A DNA stretch of 64,000 nucleotides. Origin: Streptomyces griseoflavus (GTDB taxonomy: Bacteria; Actinomycetota; Actinomycetes; Streptomycetales; Streptomycetaceae). The stretch lies in NCBI RefSeq assembly GCF_014649995.1, contig NZ_BMUC01000010.1, forward strand, positions 217,012 to 281,011. The letters run 5' to 3'. Made by a program: the position numbers and the translations under genes. Shown here in pieces: positions 50,725-62,453 of the stretch; the stretch's first letter is position 1; every line of letters begins with the position of its first letter. The notes under the pieces are model-generated. The model did not search any database. It had not been told where the DNA came from and saw nothing but the letters and a program-made list of their open reading frames with translations.

Positions 50725-52176
50725 TCAGTGATCGCAGACGGCGGTCAGCGCCGCCACCTCCTCGGTCAGCGCCCGGGCCAGCCGGTCGAGATCCGGAACG
50801 GCCGAGCCGTCGGCGACGAGGCCGTAGTGGACGCGCCCCCGGTAGGTGGAGACGGCGACGGCGAGGGAGTGGCCGGGGGCCAGCGGCGCGAGCGGGAAGA
50901 CGGCGCCGAGCGGGTCGCCGCCGAGCCGCAGGCCGAAGCCCGGCAGCGGCACGCTCGTGACCAGGACGTCGAACCAGAGCCGGGCCGCCTGGCCCAGCAG
51001 CGGCCCGCCGAGCCGGTGACCGAGCGGCGGCACGTGGTCGGCGAGCAGGGCCACGGCGCCGGCGCCCCGGTGCGGTCCCGCGTCCTTGTTGCGGTCCATG
51101 GCGGTGCGCACCTGGGTGAGCCGGGCCAGCGGGTCCCGCTCGTCGACGGGAAGCCTCATCAGGTACCCGGAGAGCCGGTTGCCCTGGGGGTGGGCGGTGC
51201 GCGGCCGGCGCCGGGAGACGGGGATGAGGGCGCGCGGGGCGACGCCCTCGCTGCCGTCGCCGCGCTCGTCGAGCCAGCGGCGCAGCGCGCCGGCGACGAC
51301 CGCGATGGTGACGTCGTTGACGGTGCCGCCCGCGCTCTTGCGGATGCGGTGCACGTCGTCGAGGTCGATGACCGCGCCGGCGGTGCGGCGGGTACCGCTG
51401 GGGGCGCAGGCCAGCGCGGGCGAGGAGCGCATGTCGAGGGTGGAGCGGGCGACGGCGGCACCGATGTCCAGGGCCCGGCCCGCGTCGGACAGGGCGTCCC
51501 GGAGCAGGCCGGGCACCTCGCGCACGTCGGGGAGCAGCCCGCGCGGGGGGTCGCTGGGGCGGGGCCGGGGCGTGGGCAGGTCGATGGGGTCCATGAGCGC
51601 GGCGGCCAGGGTGAGGGCGCGCAGCCCGTCGGCGAGGGCGTGGTGGAACTTGAACAGGACGGCGTAGGAGAGACCGTCCTCCCCCGGCAGCACGTGGGCC
51701 TCCCAGGGCGGCCGGGCGCGTTCCAGGGGGCGGCCCATCAGCCGTCCGGCGGCGGCGTGGAAGCCGGCGGCCGGCGGGTGCAGCCGGACGTGGTCGAGGG
51801 GGTCGAAGCCGGGGTCGGGCTCGCGTGTGGCGCCGCCGAAGGCGAGCGACCGGCGCACCACCGAGGCGAACGGCTGCCGGAGCGCGGCGGTGAGCGGCTG
51901 TCGCGGCGGGGTGCGGGGCGGTTCGCCGGGGCCCGGGAGCGTGCTCCGCAGCGCCTTCAGCGACTGGCGCAGGCCGAGCGGCTGCCAGGTGTCCCGGATG
52001 CGCATCCGCAGTCCGGGCACGGCGGCGGCCCGGGAGGCCAGCAGGTCCGCCGCGTGGGCCGCCGCGGAGGGCGAGCCGGCGGAGAAGACGCCGAGCGCCG
52101 CGAGGTGCATCGGATGGCCGGCGGACTCGATGTTCCAGAACGCCAGGTCGAGGGGGGCGAGCGGATCTGCGGTCAT
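50725..52176 (-). CDS. Wax ester synthase/diacylglycerol acyltransferase (WS/DGAT)
   Basis: 483 aa from ATG 52176 (MTADPLAPLDLAFWN). Makes triacylglycerol or wax esters from acyl-CoA. The catalytic HHxxxDG is intact in FKFHHALADGL. Other family blocks: PLDHVRLHPP, RPPWEAHVLPG, GTVNDVTIAVVAGALRRWL, GNRLSGYLMRLPV, and C-terminal VTSVPLPGFGLRLGG ... ALAPGHSLAVAVSTYRGRVHYGLVAD. A palindrome lies upstream at 52254-52273. Confidence 0.92.
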   Translation of the reverse strand: MTADPLAPLDLAFWNIESAGHPMHLAALGVFSAGSPSAAAHAADLLASRAAAVPGLRMRIRDTWQPLGLRQSLKALRSTLPGPGEPPRTPPRQPLTAALRQPFASVVRRSLAFGGATREPDPGFDPLDHVRLHPPAAGFHAAAGRLMGRPLERARPPWEAHVLPGEDGLSYAVLFKFHHALADGLRALTLAAALMDPIDLPTPRPRPSDPPRGLLPDVREVPGLLRDALSDAGRALDIGAAVARSTLDMRSSPALACAPSGTRRTAGAVIDLDDVHRIRKSAGGTVNDVTIAVVAGALRRWLDERGDGSEGVAPRALIPVSRRRPRTAHPQGNRLSGYLMRLPVDERDPLARLTQVRTAMDRNKDAGPHRGAGAVALLADHVPPLGHRLGGPLLGQAARLWFDVLVTSVPLPGFGLRLGGDPLGAVFPLAPLAPGHSLAVAVSTYRGRVHYGLVADGSAVPDLDRLARALTEEVAALTAVCDH

Positions 52177-52253
52177 GGGCGGGCCTCGCGTCGACGGGAA
52201 CGGATCAGCAGTCAATCGCTCCCGGCCGATTACGGTCAAGTACGATCTGGCTA

Positions 52254-52273
52254 CACATGGTTACCATCATGTG
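52254..52273. promoter_or_regulatory. Nested palindrome upstream of the WS/DGAT gene
   Basis: CACATG and CATGTG bracket an 8-nt centre, and within it ATGGT-T-ACCAT forms a second perfect inverted repeat (52257-52267). It is about 80-95 bp upstream of the start, in an AT-richer patch with a TTGACC-like hexamer nearby. Candidate operator; regulator unknown. Confidence 0.45.
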
Positions 52274-52280
52274 ACGCCCG

Positions 52281-52310
52281 CGCCCCTTCCGCGCGCACAC
52301 GGAAGGGGCG
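52281..52310 (-). terminator. Terminator hairpin downstream of glgC
   Basis: 11-bp stem CGCCCCTTCCG / CGGAAGGGGCG with an 8-nt loop, about 160 nt past the glgC stop. Confidence 0.6.
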
Positions 52311-52467
52311 GGACCGGGGTGGCGCCCGGTGACGGACGGTGCCGGGCCGGGGTGACGGCCGCTTCGCGGGGTGACGGAAGCCACCCGGACGGGCGCGGCC
52401 CGCCGGTGGCACCGTTCACCCACCGGCGCGCACCTCGCCAAACCCGGGGAGGCGGTCGTCGGCGCCG

Positions 52468-53688
52468 CTACGGCACCCGCTGCCCCTTGCCGAGCGCGAT
52501 CACGCCGCCCTTGGACACCGTGTACAGCTCCGCGTCCCGCTCGGGGTTGACGCCGATCGTCGCGCCGGGCGGCACCTCGACGTTCTTGTCGAGCACCGCC
52601 CCGCGCACCACCGCGCCCCGCCCCACGTGCACGTTGTCGTGCAGCACCGACCCCTGCACCACGGCACCCGGGTCGATCACCACACCGGGCGACAGCACGG
52701 ACCGGGTGACCTGGCCCCGGATCAGGCTGCCGGCGCTGATGATCGACTCGCTCGCCATGCCGCCCGCGTTGAAGCGGGCCGGCGAGAGCTGGCCGGAGTG
52801 CGTGTAGATGGGCCACTGCCGGTTGTAGAGGTTGAAGGCCGGGCGCTCGGCGATCAGGTCCATGTGCGCCTCGTAGTAGGCGTCGAGCGTGCCGACGTCC
52901 CGCCAGTAGCCCTGGTCGCGGCTGGTCTCGCCGGGCACATGGTTGGAGCTGAAGTCGTACAGGTGGGCCTCGCCCCGCTCGGTGAGCTGGGGCAGGATCG
53001 AACCGCCCATGTCGTGCACCGAGTTCTCGTCGTCGGCGTCCCGGTGCAGCGCCTCGACGAGCGCCTTGGTGGTGAAGATGTAGTTGCCCATGGAGGCGAA
53101 CACGCATTCGGGATCGTCGGCCAGACCGGGCGGGTCGGAGGGCTTCTCCAGGAAGCCCTCCACGCTCATCCCGTCCGAACCCGGGGTGATCACACCGAAG
53201 GCGGAGGACTCCGAGCGCGGCACCCGTATCCCGGCCACCGTGACGCCGGCGCCGCTCTCGATGTGCTGGGCGAGCATCTGGCGCGGGTCCATGCGGTACA
53301 CGTGGTCGGCACCGAACACCGCCACGTACTCGGGCTGTTCGTCGTGGACCAGGTTGAGCGACTGCAGGATGGCGTCGGCGCTGCCCAGGTACCAGCGCGG
53401 GCCGAGGCGCTGCTGGGCCGGGACCGGTGTGACGTAGTTGCCGAGCAGGCTGGACATCCGCCAGGTGGTGGTGATGTGCCGGTCCAGCGAGTGCGACTTG
53501 TACTGCGTGAGCACGCAGACCCGCAGGATGTCCCCGTTGACCAGGTTGGACAGCACGAAGTCGACCAGCCGGTAGGTGCCGCCGAAGGTGACCGCCGGTT
53601 TGGCACGGTCCGCCGTGAGGGGCATCAGGCGCTTGCCCTCGCCGCCCGCCAGCACGATCCCCAGAACCGAAGGCCCACCACGACGCAT
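52468..53688 (-). CDS. glgC: GlgC, glucose-1-phosphate adenylyltransferase
   Basis: 406 aa. Makes ADP-glucose from ATP and glucose-1-phosphate. Nucleotide-binding loop [31 protein letters not shown], a Glu-Lys-Pro block [16 protein letters not shown], and a C-terminal left-handed beta-helix ([24 protein letters not shown]). ATG 53688 ([10 protein letters not shown]) follows GGGGAG. 51 bp downstream of glgA on the same strand. Confidence 0.94.
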   Translation of the reverse strand: MRRGGPSVLGIVLAGGEGKRLMPLTADRAKPAVTFGGTYRLVDFVLSNLVNGDILRVCVLTQYKSHSLDRHITTTWRMSSLLGNYVTPVPAQQRLGPRWYLGSADAILQSLNLVHDEQPEYVAVFGADHVYRMDPRQMLAQHIESGAGVTVAGIRVPRSESSAFGVITPGSDGMSVEGFLEKPSDPPGLADDPECVFASMGNYIFTTKALVEALHRDADDENSVHDMGGSILPQLTERGEAHLYDFSSNHVPGETSRDQGYWRDVGTLDAYYEAHMDLIAERPAFNLYNRQWPIYTHSGQLSPARFNAGGMASESIISAGSLIRGQVTRSVLSPGVVIDPGAVVQGSVLHDNVHVGRGAVVRGAVLDKNVEVPPGATIGVNPERDAELYTVSKGGVIALGKGQRVP

Positions 53689-53739
53689 GGCCGCTCCCCT
53701 CACGCCGAATTTTCCCAAGACTGCCCCGGACGCGCGGGA

Positions 53740-54891
53740 CTAAGCCTGTTTGCGGACCTCCTCGTAGAGAGCGGCCGTACGCCGGGCCACGGCGTCCCAG
53801 CCGAACTCCGTGACCGCGCGGTCCCGTCCCGCCTCGCCCATCCGGCGGGCCGCGGCCGGGTCGCCGAGCACCGCGTCGAGTGCGCGCGCGAGGCCGGCCT
53901 CGAAGTCGTCGTCCGCGTCCACGAGTACCCCCGTGGAGCCGTCCGCCACGACCTCCGGGATGCCCCCGACCCGGGAGGCGACCACCGCGGTGCCGCAGGC
54001 CATGGCCTCCAGGTTGACGATGCCGAGCGGCTCGTACACCGACGGGCACACGAAGACGGCGGCGTGGGTGAGCAGCTGGATCACCTCCGGCCGCGGCAGC
54101 ATCTGCGGGACCCAGTGGACCCCCTCGCGGATCCGGCTCAGCTCCTCGTACGACGCGCGGAACTCGCGGTCGATCTCCGGGGTGTCCGGAGCTCCGGCGC
54201 ACAGCACGACCTGGGCGGCGGGGTCGATGTCGCGCACGGCCCGCAGCAGGTGCGGGACGCCCTTCTGCCGGGTGATCCGGCCGACGAACAGCACGTACGG
54301 GCGGGAGCGGTCCAGTCCGATCCGGTCCAGGGCGTCGGTGCCGGGATCGGGGCGGTACAGGCCGGTGTCGATGCCGTTGTGCACGACGTGCACCCTGGCC
54401 GGGTCGAGGGCCGGGTAGCAGCCGAGGATGTCCTCGCGCATGGCCGCCGACACCGCGATCACCGCGTCGGCCGCCTCGACCGCGGTGCGCTCGGCCCAGC
54501 TCGACAGGGCGTACCCGCCGCCGAGCTGTTCGGCCTTCCAGGGGCGCAGCGGCTCCAGCGAGTGCGCGGTCACCACGTGCGGGATGCCGTACAGCAGCTT
54601 GGCGAGGTGGCCGCCGAGGTTGGCGTACCAGGTGTGGGAGTGGACGAGTTCGCGGCCCTGGAGGGCGGCGGTCATGGCGAGGTCCACGGAGAAGGTGCGC
54701 AGCGCGTCGTTGGCGCCGTCGAGCGCGGACCAGGAGCGGTGGCGCAGCACGCCGTCCGTCCGGCCCTCGCCCCAGCAGTGCACCTCCAGGTCGACCAGGG
54801 CCCGCAGCTCCCGGGCGAGGAACTCCACATGGACTCCGGCGCCGCCGTACACGTCCGGGGGGTACTCCCGGGTCAGCAGTCCCACTCGCAC
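53740..54891 (-). CDS. GlgA/GlgM-type GT4 glucosyltransferase
   Basis: 383 aa from GTG 54891 (VRVGLLTREYPPDVYGGAGVH). Uses ADP-glucose. GT4 features: REYPPDVYGGAGVH, HSHTWYANLGGHLAKLLYGIPHVVTAHSLEPLRPWKAEQLGGGY, KGVPHLLRAVRDI and the E-x7-E motif in PSVYEPLGIVNLEAMACG. This Corynebacterium-type family includes mycobacterial GlgM, which makes maltose-1-phosphate for the GlgE pathway, so glycogen synthase and GlgM are both possible. AGGGGG upstream of the start. Followed by glgC. Confidence 0.9.
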   Translation of the reverse strand: MRVGLLTREYPPDVYGGAGVHVEFLARELRALVDLEVHCWGEGRTDGVLRHRSWSALDGANDALRTFSVDLAMTAALQGRELVHSHTWYANLGGHLAKLLYGIPHVVTAHSLEPLRPWKAEQLGGGYALSSWAERTAVEAADAVIAVSAAMREDILGCYPALDPARVHVVHNGIDTGLYRPDPGTDALDRIGLDRSRPYVLFVGRITRQKGVPHLLRAVRDIDPAAQVVLCAGAPDTPEIDREFRASYEELSRIREGVHWVPQMLPRPEVIQLLTHAAVFVCPSVYEPLGIVNLEAMACGTAVVASRVGGIPEVVADGSTGVLVDADDDFEAGLARALDAVLGDPAAARRMGEAGRDRAVTEFGWDAVARRTAALYEEVRKQA

Positions 54892-54928
54892 CCGTGAACC
54901 CCCTGTCTGCGCGGACTTTGTTCCATGG

Positions 54929-55702
54929 TCACCCAGATGGGGCGCGCGGGGAAGAGCGGGGCGGCCGTGCGAAGCAGCAGTCGCCGCAGACGCCCCCGCC
55001 GGGCACCCGGTAGTACAGACAGCAGCTGCGGCGCCGGAAGGCGGTGCCGGTGAGGGTCCCCGCCCCGGCGAGCGACGGGTCGCCGAGGAGTTCACGGGCC
55101 AGGCGGCCGGCCCGGTCGGCGACGTCCGTACGGCCGTTCCGGTGCCCCCAGCGGTCCAGTTCGCGGGCCGCGCCGGCCAGCGCGGAGGCGGCGTTGCCGC
55201 GCAGCAGGCCGGGTGCGAGACGGTGGCGGGAGCGCAGGGCCGCGGCGAGGGGTTCGAGGTGACCGCGCAGCACCTGACGGGCGAGGGTCGCGGCGTCGCC
55301 GGGCAGCGGCCGCACCTCCGTCGGCCACAGGTCGTCGGGGGCGCCGGCCTCCGGGTCGAAGCGCAGCAGGCGCGGGGCGAGGTCGGGGACGGCGCCGTAG
55401 AGGGCTGCGGAGCCGAGTGCCACGGACCACAGGCGTGCGGCGAGCCCCTGATGGGCCACCGAGGCGGCGACCCGCGCCTCGGGGGCACGCAGTGCGCCGG
55501 CGACCCGGCGGACCCGCGCGGCCAGCACGTCGTGCTGAACATCCGGGCGTGCGCGGCCGTATGCCTGGGCGAGCGTGGGCAGGGAACGGTCGGGTGCTCC
55601 CGCCGTGCGCAGCACGAAGAAGCCACCGAGACGGTGAAGGGCGGTGAGGCGCGGGTCGAGGTCCACGACGTGCAGTAGTACCAAGTCCCCTAGGGGTGGC
55701 AT
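54929..55702 (-). CDS. FhuF-like (2Fe-2S) ferric-siderophore reductase-type protein
   Basis: 257 aa from ATG 55702. Mostly helical, ending with the FhuF C-terminal cluster motif CC-x10-C-x2-C (CCLYYRVPGGGVCGDC, around residues 230-245). FhuF-type proteins reduce ferric siderophores. The middle shows VAHQGLAARLWSVALGSAALYG and LLRGNAASALAGAARELDRW, as in actinobacterial members. It lies 37 bp upstream of glgA on the same strand. A functional link to glycogen metabolism is not evident. Confidence 0.85.
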   Translation of the reverse strand: MPPLGDLVLLHVVDLDPRLTALHRLGGFFVLRTAGAPDRSLPTLAQAYGRARPDVQHDVLAARVRRVAGALRAPEARVAASVAHQGLAARLWSVALGSAALYGAVPDLAPRLLRFDPEAGAPDDLWPTEVRPLPGDAATLARQVLRGHLEPLAAALRSRHRLAPGLLRGNAASALAGAARELDRWGHRNGRTDVADRAGRLARELLGDPSLAGAGTLTGTAFRRRSCCLYYRVPGGGVCGDCCFARPPRSSPRAPSG

Positions 55703-55894
55703 CCAGGGGGCCTCCGCCCCGGGGCACCCACCCAGGGGATGACGGGCGCTTCGTCGTACTCCATCGGCAGTAGGACTCATTGGGTGCTCAGGGACGACGA
55801 CGGGAACAATCCGGCAAGGCATCGTGTTCCTCATGGATGCCGACCGTTCGCCGCGCCGGGCCCACCGCTCCGGCCTCACGCAGAGGAGCAGCCG

Positions 55895-58713
<2,819 letters not shown>

Positions 58714-60153
58714 ATGAGCAGTTCAGCGCAGATCGGCGTCACGGGACTCGCGGTCATGGGCCGCAACCTCGCTCGCAACTTCGCCCGCAACGGCTACACG
58801 GTCGCGGTGCACAACCGGACGGCGACGCGCACGCACGCGCTGGTGGAGGAGTTCGGGCACGAGGGCAGCTTCGTGGCGGCCGAGACGGCGAAGGAGTTCG
58901 TGGCGGCGCTGGAACGGCCGCGGCGGCTGGTCGTCATGGTGAAGGCCGGTGAGCCGACGGACGCGGTGATCGAGGAGTTCGCGCCGCTGCTGGAGCCCGG
59001 CGACATGATCATCGATGGTGGCAACGCGCATTTCGCCGACACCCGCCGGCGGGAGAAGGCCCTGCGCGAGCAGGGCATCCACTTCGTCGGCATGGGCGTC
59101 TCCGGCGGCGAGGAGGGCGCGCTGAACGGGCCGAGCATCATGCCGGGCGGGCCGAAGGAGTCGTACGACTCGCTCGGCCCGATGCTGGAGAAGATCTCCG
59201 CCAAGGCGAAGGACGGCTCCCCCTGCGTCACGCACGTGGGTCCGGACGGCGCCGGTCACTTCGTGAAGATGGTGCACAACGGCATCGAGTACGCCGACAT
59301 GCAGCTGATCGGTGAGGCGTACCAGTTGCTGCGCGACGTCGCCGGGTACTCCCCCGCGCAGATCGCGGAGATCTTCCGGACCTGGAACACCGGCCGGCTG
59401 GACTCGTACCTGATCGAGATCACGGCCGAGGTGCTGGCGCACGTGGACGCGGCGACGGGCGAGCCGTTCGTGGACGTGGTGGTGGACCAGGCGGAGCAGA
59501 AGGGCACGGGGCGCTGGACCGTGCAGATCGCGCTGGACCTGGGCGTGCCGGTGTCCGGCATCGCCGAGGCCGTCTTCGCCCGTTCCCTGTCCGGCCACGC
59601 GGCGCTGCGCGAGGCCTCGCGCGGGCTGGCCGGCCCGAAGGCCACGCCGCTCGGCGAGGCGGAGGCGGCGGCGTTCGCGGACCGGGTGGAGCAGGCGCTG
59701 TACGCGTCGAAGATCGTGTCGTACACGCAGGGCTTCCACGAGGTCGCCGCGGGCAGCGAGGAGTACGGCTGGGACATCGACCTCGGCGCGGTCTCCGCGA
59801 TCTGGCGCGGCGGCTGCATCATCCGGGCGGCCTTCCTGGACCGCATCCGCGCCGCCTACGACGCCCGCGCCGACCTGCCGAGCCTGCTGTCGGACGAGAC
59901 GTTCGCGCGGGAGATCGCCGACGCGCAGGACGACTGGCGGGAGGTCCTGATCGCGGCGACCCGTCAGGGCGTGCCGACGCCCGGTTTCGCGGCGGCCCTC
60001 GCCTACTACGACGCCCTCCGCGCGGAGCGCCTGCCGGCCGCGCTCACCCAGGGCCAGCGCGACTACTTCGGCGCGCACACCTACCGGCGCACGGACCGCG
60101 ACGGCTCGTTCCACACGCTGTGGGGCGGTGACCGTTCGGAGGTGACGGCGTAA
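58714..60153 (+). CDS. gnd: 6-phosphogluconate dehydrogenase (decarboxylating)
   Basis: 479 aa. Oxidises 6-phosphogluconate to ribulose-5-phosphate with NADP. GLAVMGRNLARNFARNGYTV dinucleotide fold, the family signature GVSGGEEGALNGPSIMPGG, catalytic Lys in GHFVKMVHNGIEYADMQLI, and C-terminal KGTGRWTVQIALDLG and GQRDYFGAHTYRR. ATG 58714 follows AGGAG. Full usual length (long-chain type). Followed by a strong terminator. Confidence 0.96.
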   Translation: MSSSAQIGVTGLAVMGRNLARNFARNGYTVAVHNRTATRTHALVEEFGHEGSFVAAETAKEFVAALERPRRLVVMVKAGEPTDAVIEEFAPLLEPGDMIIDGGNAHFADTRRREKALREQGIHFVGMGVSGGEEGALNGPSIMPGGPKESYDSLGPMLEKISAKAKDGSPCVTHVGPDGAGHFVKMVHNGIEYADMQLIGEAYQLLRDVAGYSPAQIAEIFRTWNTGRLDSYLIEITAEVLAHVDAATGEPFVDVVVDQAEQKGTGRWTVQIALDLGVPVSGIAEAVFARSLSGHAALREASRGLAGPKATPLGEAEAAAFADRVEQALYASKIVSYTQGFHEVAAGSEEYGWDIDLGAVSAIWRGGCIIRAAFLDRIRAAYDARADLPSLLSDETFAREIADAQDDWREVLIAATRQGVPTPGFAAALAYYDALRAERLPAALTQGQRDYFGAHTYRRTDRDGSFHTLWGGDRSEVTA

Positions 60154-60172
60154 CCGCCGCACGCCTGCGTGC

Positions 60173-60215
60173 CGGAGGGCGGTGGACGGCCTCGCGGGTC
60201 GTCCACCGCCCTCCG
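60173..60215. terminator. Terminator hairpin between gnd and the convergent proline-rich gene
   Basis: Perfect 16-bp stem CGGAGGGCGGTGGACG / CGTCCACCGCCCTCCG with an 11-nt loop. Confidence 0.85.
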
Positions 60216-60240
60216 TCCGTGTCACGGGGCGCGCGGCCGC

Positions 60241-60513
60241 TCAGGTCAGGGGCGGGCCGGGCTCGGGATCCGGGACCGGTTCCGGGCCCGGCGGGATCGG
60301 CGACGGGGGCGGTTCCGGCGGACCCGGGTGCGGCGGAGGCGGCCCCGGCGGCCCGGGGGTCGGTTCCGGTCCGGGGCCCGGCGGGGTCGGCGCCGGTCCC
60401 GGCGGCGGCGTGGGCTGCGGAGGCGGCACCGGGTCGGGGAAGGGCTCGGGTGGCGAGGGGTCCGGTCCGGGGGTGGGGCCCGGGGGGACGGGATCCGGGT
60501 ACGGGTTCGTCAT
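60241..60513 (-). CDS. 90-aa extremely proline-rich protein
   Basis: Begins MTNPYPDPVPPGP; roughly half the residues are Pro, with Gly, Glu, Asp, Thr making up most of the rest, in units like PPEPFPDPVPPP. No Cys, signal or membrane span. GGAGGA ribosome site about 9 nt before ATG 60513. A low-complexity open frame can arise by chance in GC-rich DNA, but the good start and clean limits support a gene. Function unknown. Confidence 0.55.
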   Translation of the reverse strand: MTNPYPDPVPPGPTPGPDPSPPEPFPDPVPPPQPTPPPGPAPTPPGPGPEPTPGPPGPPPPHPGPPEPPPSPIPPGPEPVPDPEPGPPLT

Positions 60514-60589
60514 GGCGCGTGTCCTCCGGCGAGTCGGTCGGCGTCGGCCCTGGACTACTCCCCCGCCTACCCGACGGTGGTGTCTCCAG

Positions 60590-61252
60590 TCACCCGCCCG
60601 CGTGACCGGCGCGGGGCCGCCCGGCCGCCGCTGCCGCGGCCGCGGAGAGCCCCGGCCGCGGGCTGGACAGCACGGGGACCGGGGTGGTGGTGAGCCGCTC
60701 GGCCGGGGCCATGGACGCCTGGGCGAGGACGATGACGTCCGCGTCGGTGACCCCGTCGGCCGCGTGTGCGACCCGGCGGACATAGGCCGCCTCGTCGCCC
60801 GCTTCGAAGTGCTCCCAGGCACCGCCGACCAGCACGGTCCGGGCCCCGACGGAGCGCCGGGCCCGGTCGGCCTCCTCCTCGATCAGGGCGAGCGTCGGCC
60901 CCAGGGTGCTCTCCAGCGCGGCCAGCACGACCACCCGCGGCCCGGCGGCCACGGCCGCGCGGGCCATCGGCCGGTCCACGCGCAGCACGGGAACGCCGGC
61001 GCCGGCGCCGGCGGCCTCCGCGACGTCACCGATGGTCGAACAGGTGCACAGCACGGCCCGCGCGCCGGCGTCGACGGCCTCCCCCACCCTTGCCCGTACG
61101 GAGTCGGCGACGGCGGCGGGACCGTGGGCGCGGGCGCGTTCCAGCAGGTCCCCGGCGACGAGGTGGCGCAGCGGGAGCCCGGGATGGTCCTCGTCACGCA
61201 GCCGGTCGAAGACGGCCACGTGGACGGGTGAGGTGTGCAGGAGCGCGAGCAC
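60590..61252 (-). CDS. Aspartate/glutamate racemase-family (Asp/Glu/hydantoin) protein
   Basis: 220 aa from GTG 61252. Cofactor-independent racemase-fold enzyme: VLALLHTSPVHVAVFDRL, GARAVLCTCSTIGDVAEAAG (first catalytic-type Cys in LCTCST), VVVLAALESTLGPTL and VIVLAQASMAPAE. The usual second Cys is not evident (AQASM in its place), so racemase activity is uncertain. Third gene of the panD unit, 20 bp after the GNAT gene. Confidence 0.8.
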   Translation of the reverse strand: MLALLHTSPVHVAVFDRLRDEDHPGLPLRHLVAGDLLERARAHGPAAVADSVRARVGEAVDAGARAVLCTCSTIGDVAEAAGAGAGVPVLRVDRPMARAAVAAGPRVVVLAALESTLGPTLALIEEEADRARRSVGARTVLVGGAWEHFEAGDEAAYVRRVAHAADGVTDADVIVLAQASMAPAERLTTTPVPVLSSPRPGLSAAAAAAAGRPRAGHAGG

Positions 61253-61272
61253 GGATGCGGGTGCCCTCGCCC

Positions 61273-61623
61273 TCAGAACCGTCCGGGACGGGCCGCGAGC
61301 CAGTCCTTCGCCGCCCGGATCAGCTCCGGACCGGCCGCGGGAGCGTCTTCGGGGTGCCGTTCGGCCCATTGGGCGACGTAGGGGCAGAGCGGGGCGACGG
61401 CGGCTTCCCCGCGGGCGGCGAGGGAGTAGAGCTCGCGAGCGAGGGAGCCCGCGATGCCCTTGCCCTCGTGGGCGGGCTCCACGACGGTGTGCACCGGCAC
61501 GAGCGCGCGCTCGGGGGCGTCGAGGACGAAGTACTCGATCCGCCCGACGACCTCACCGTCCGCCACGGCTTCGAGCCGGCCCGCCGTCCGGTCGTCACGG
61601 ATCTCGATGTCACCCATGGTCAC
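61273..61623 (-). CDS. Small GNAT protein (PF14542/YjdJ type) next to panD
   Basis: 116 aa. MGDIEIRDDRTAGRLEAVADGEVVGRIEYFVLD then VPVHTVVEPAHEGKGIAGSLARELYSLAARG with the acetyl-CoA loop (GKGIAGSL) and Cys in PLCPYVAQWAERHPE. GTG 61623 has GGGAG 6 nt upstream; ATG 61617 also possible. It lies 37 bp downstream of panD. E. coli PanZ, also a GNAT, activates PanD; a similar link here is only suggestive because the families differ. Confidence 0.85.
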   Translation of the reverse strand: MTMGDIEIRDDRTAGRLEAVADGEVVGRIEYFVLDAPERALVPVHTVVEPAHEGKGIAGSLARELYSLAARGEAAVAPLCPYVAQWAERHPEDAPAAGPELIRAAKDWLAARPGRF

Positions 61624-61660
61624 GTCACGCTCCCGCCTCGGTTGCCTCGCTGGGCGCAGG

Positions 61661-62083
61661 TCAGGCCGCGCTCACGGCCTGCGGGCTGCGCTCCTGGTCC
61701 GACCCCGGCACCGGCTCGGACGGGTCGGCGCCCAGGGCGACGACACGGTTGTCGGCGTCCACGTGCACCACCCGGGGCTCCAGCGCCCGCGCCTCGGCGT
61801 CGGTGACCTGAGCGTAACTGATGATGATCACCAGATCACCGGGGTGCACGAGGTGGGCCGCGGCCCCGTTGATCCCGACCACACCCGAGCCGCGCTCCCC
61901 CTCGATGACGTACGTCTCGAGCCGGGCGCCGTTGGTGATGTCGACGATGTGCACGAGCTCACCGGGCAGCAGGTCCGCGGCGTCGAGCAGATCCGCGTCG
62001 ATCGTCACGGAACCCACGTAGTGCAGGTCGGCCTGGGTGACGGTGGCGCGGTGGATCTTGGACTTGAACAGAGTACGCAGCAC
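61661..62083 (-). CDS. panD: PanD, aspartate 1-decarboxylase proenzyme
   Basis: 140 aa. Makes beta-alanine for pantothenate/CoA. Self-cleaving pyruvoyl enzyme: cleavage site Gly24-Ser25 in [10 protein letters not shown]; substrate pocket around IHRATVTQ; catalytic Tyr in [31 protein letters not shown] 62083 follows CAGGAG. The C-terminal 20 residues extend past the usual core. Leads an operon with the GNAT and racemase-family genes. Confidence 0.95.
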   Translation of the reverse strand: MLRTLFKSKIHRATVTQADLHYVGSVTIDADLLDAADLLPGELVHIVDITNGARLETYVIEGERGSGVVGINGAAAHLVHPGDLVIIISYAQVTDAEARALEPRVVHVDADNRVVALGADPSEPVPGSDQERSPQAVSAA

Positions 62084-62162
62084 TTTGGACTCCTGGAAGA
62101 CGGCTCCCTGCCTGCTTTGTGCAGGTCAAGGGCGGCCTCGACCTTACACCGACACCCCCGTT

Positions 62163-62183
62163 CGATGTTTGTGAGGAACATCG
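62163..62183. promoter_or_regulatory. Palindrome upstream of panD
   Basis: CGATGTT (62163-62169) and AACATCG (62177-62183) are perfect inverted repeats around a 7-nt centre, about 80 bp upstream of panD. It would overlap the -35 region of a promoter with -10 TAAGGT, so it could be a repressor or activator site. Confidence 0.45.
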
Positions 62184-62290
62184 CTCCGGCCTGACAGGGG
62201 GGCTTCTCACTTGGGTTTTCGCCCTGCAAAGGCGCCTGTTGGGGCGACCGTCTCGGAATGCTCGAGGACTCATGCTGACCAGATGCTGAC

Positions 62291-62437
62291 TTACCTGACG
62301 ATGCGGCAGGCAGGCACTTCCTCGAGCACGGAGCCATCCTCCGCATCGACCTGGAAGGTGTTCAACACACCCGGCACCTGTGTGATCCGAGCCGAACCGG
62401 GCCCGCAGCCGACATAGGCGTCTCCGCCAGGACCAGC
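62291..62437 (-). pseudogene. Possible C-terminal remnant of an unknown secreted protein
   Basis: On the minus strand one frame ends in a protein-like stretch (AYVGCGPGSARITQVPGVLN, then ...EEVPACRIVR and stop TAA 62293-62291). The frame has no plausible start after the DUF2993 stop. It looks like the tail of a lost gene, but chance cannot be excluded. The two Cys suggest a disulfide in a secreted domain. Confidence 0.3.
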
Positions 62438-62453
62438 GGCCCCGGCCCGCCCC

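Larger units (their letters stand above)
62084..62453. other. Intergenic region upstream of panD with a gene remnant
   Basis: Holds the panD leader and a minus-strand TAAGGT -10-like element just downstream of the palindrome at 62163-62183, and on the left side of the DUF2993 gene a possible C-terminal gene remnant (62291-62437). Lower GC than the surroundings. Confidence 0.5.

Noticed and set aside
62211-62417. 68-codon plus-strand open frame before the DUF2993 gene
   Set aside because: No ribosome site, no family resemblance; the minus-strand remnant reads more like protein.
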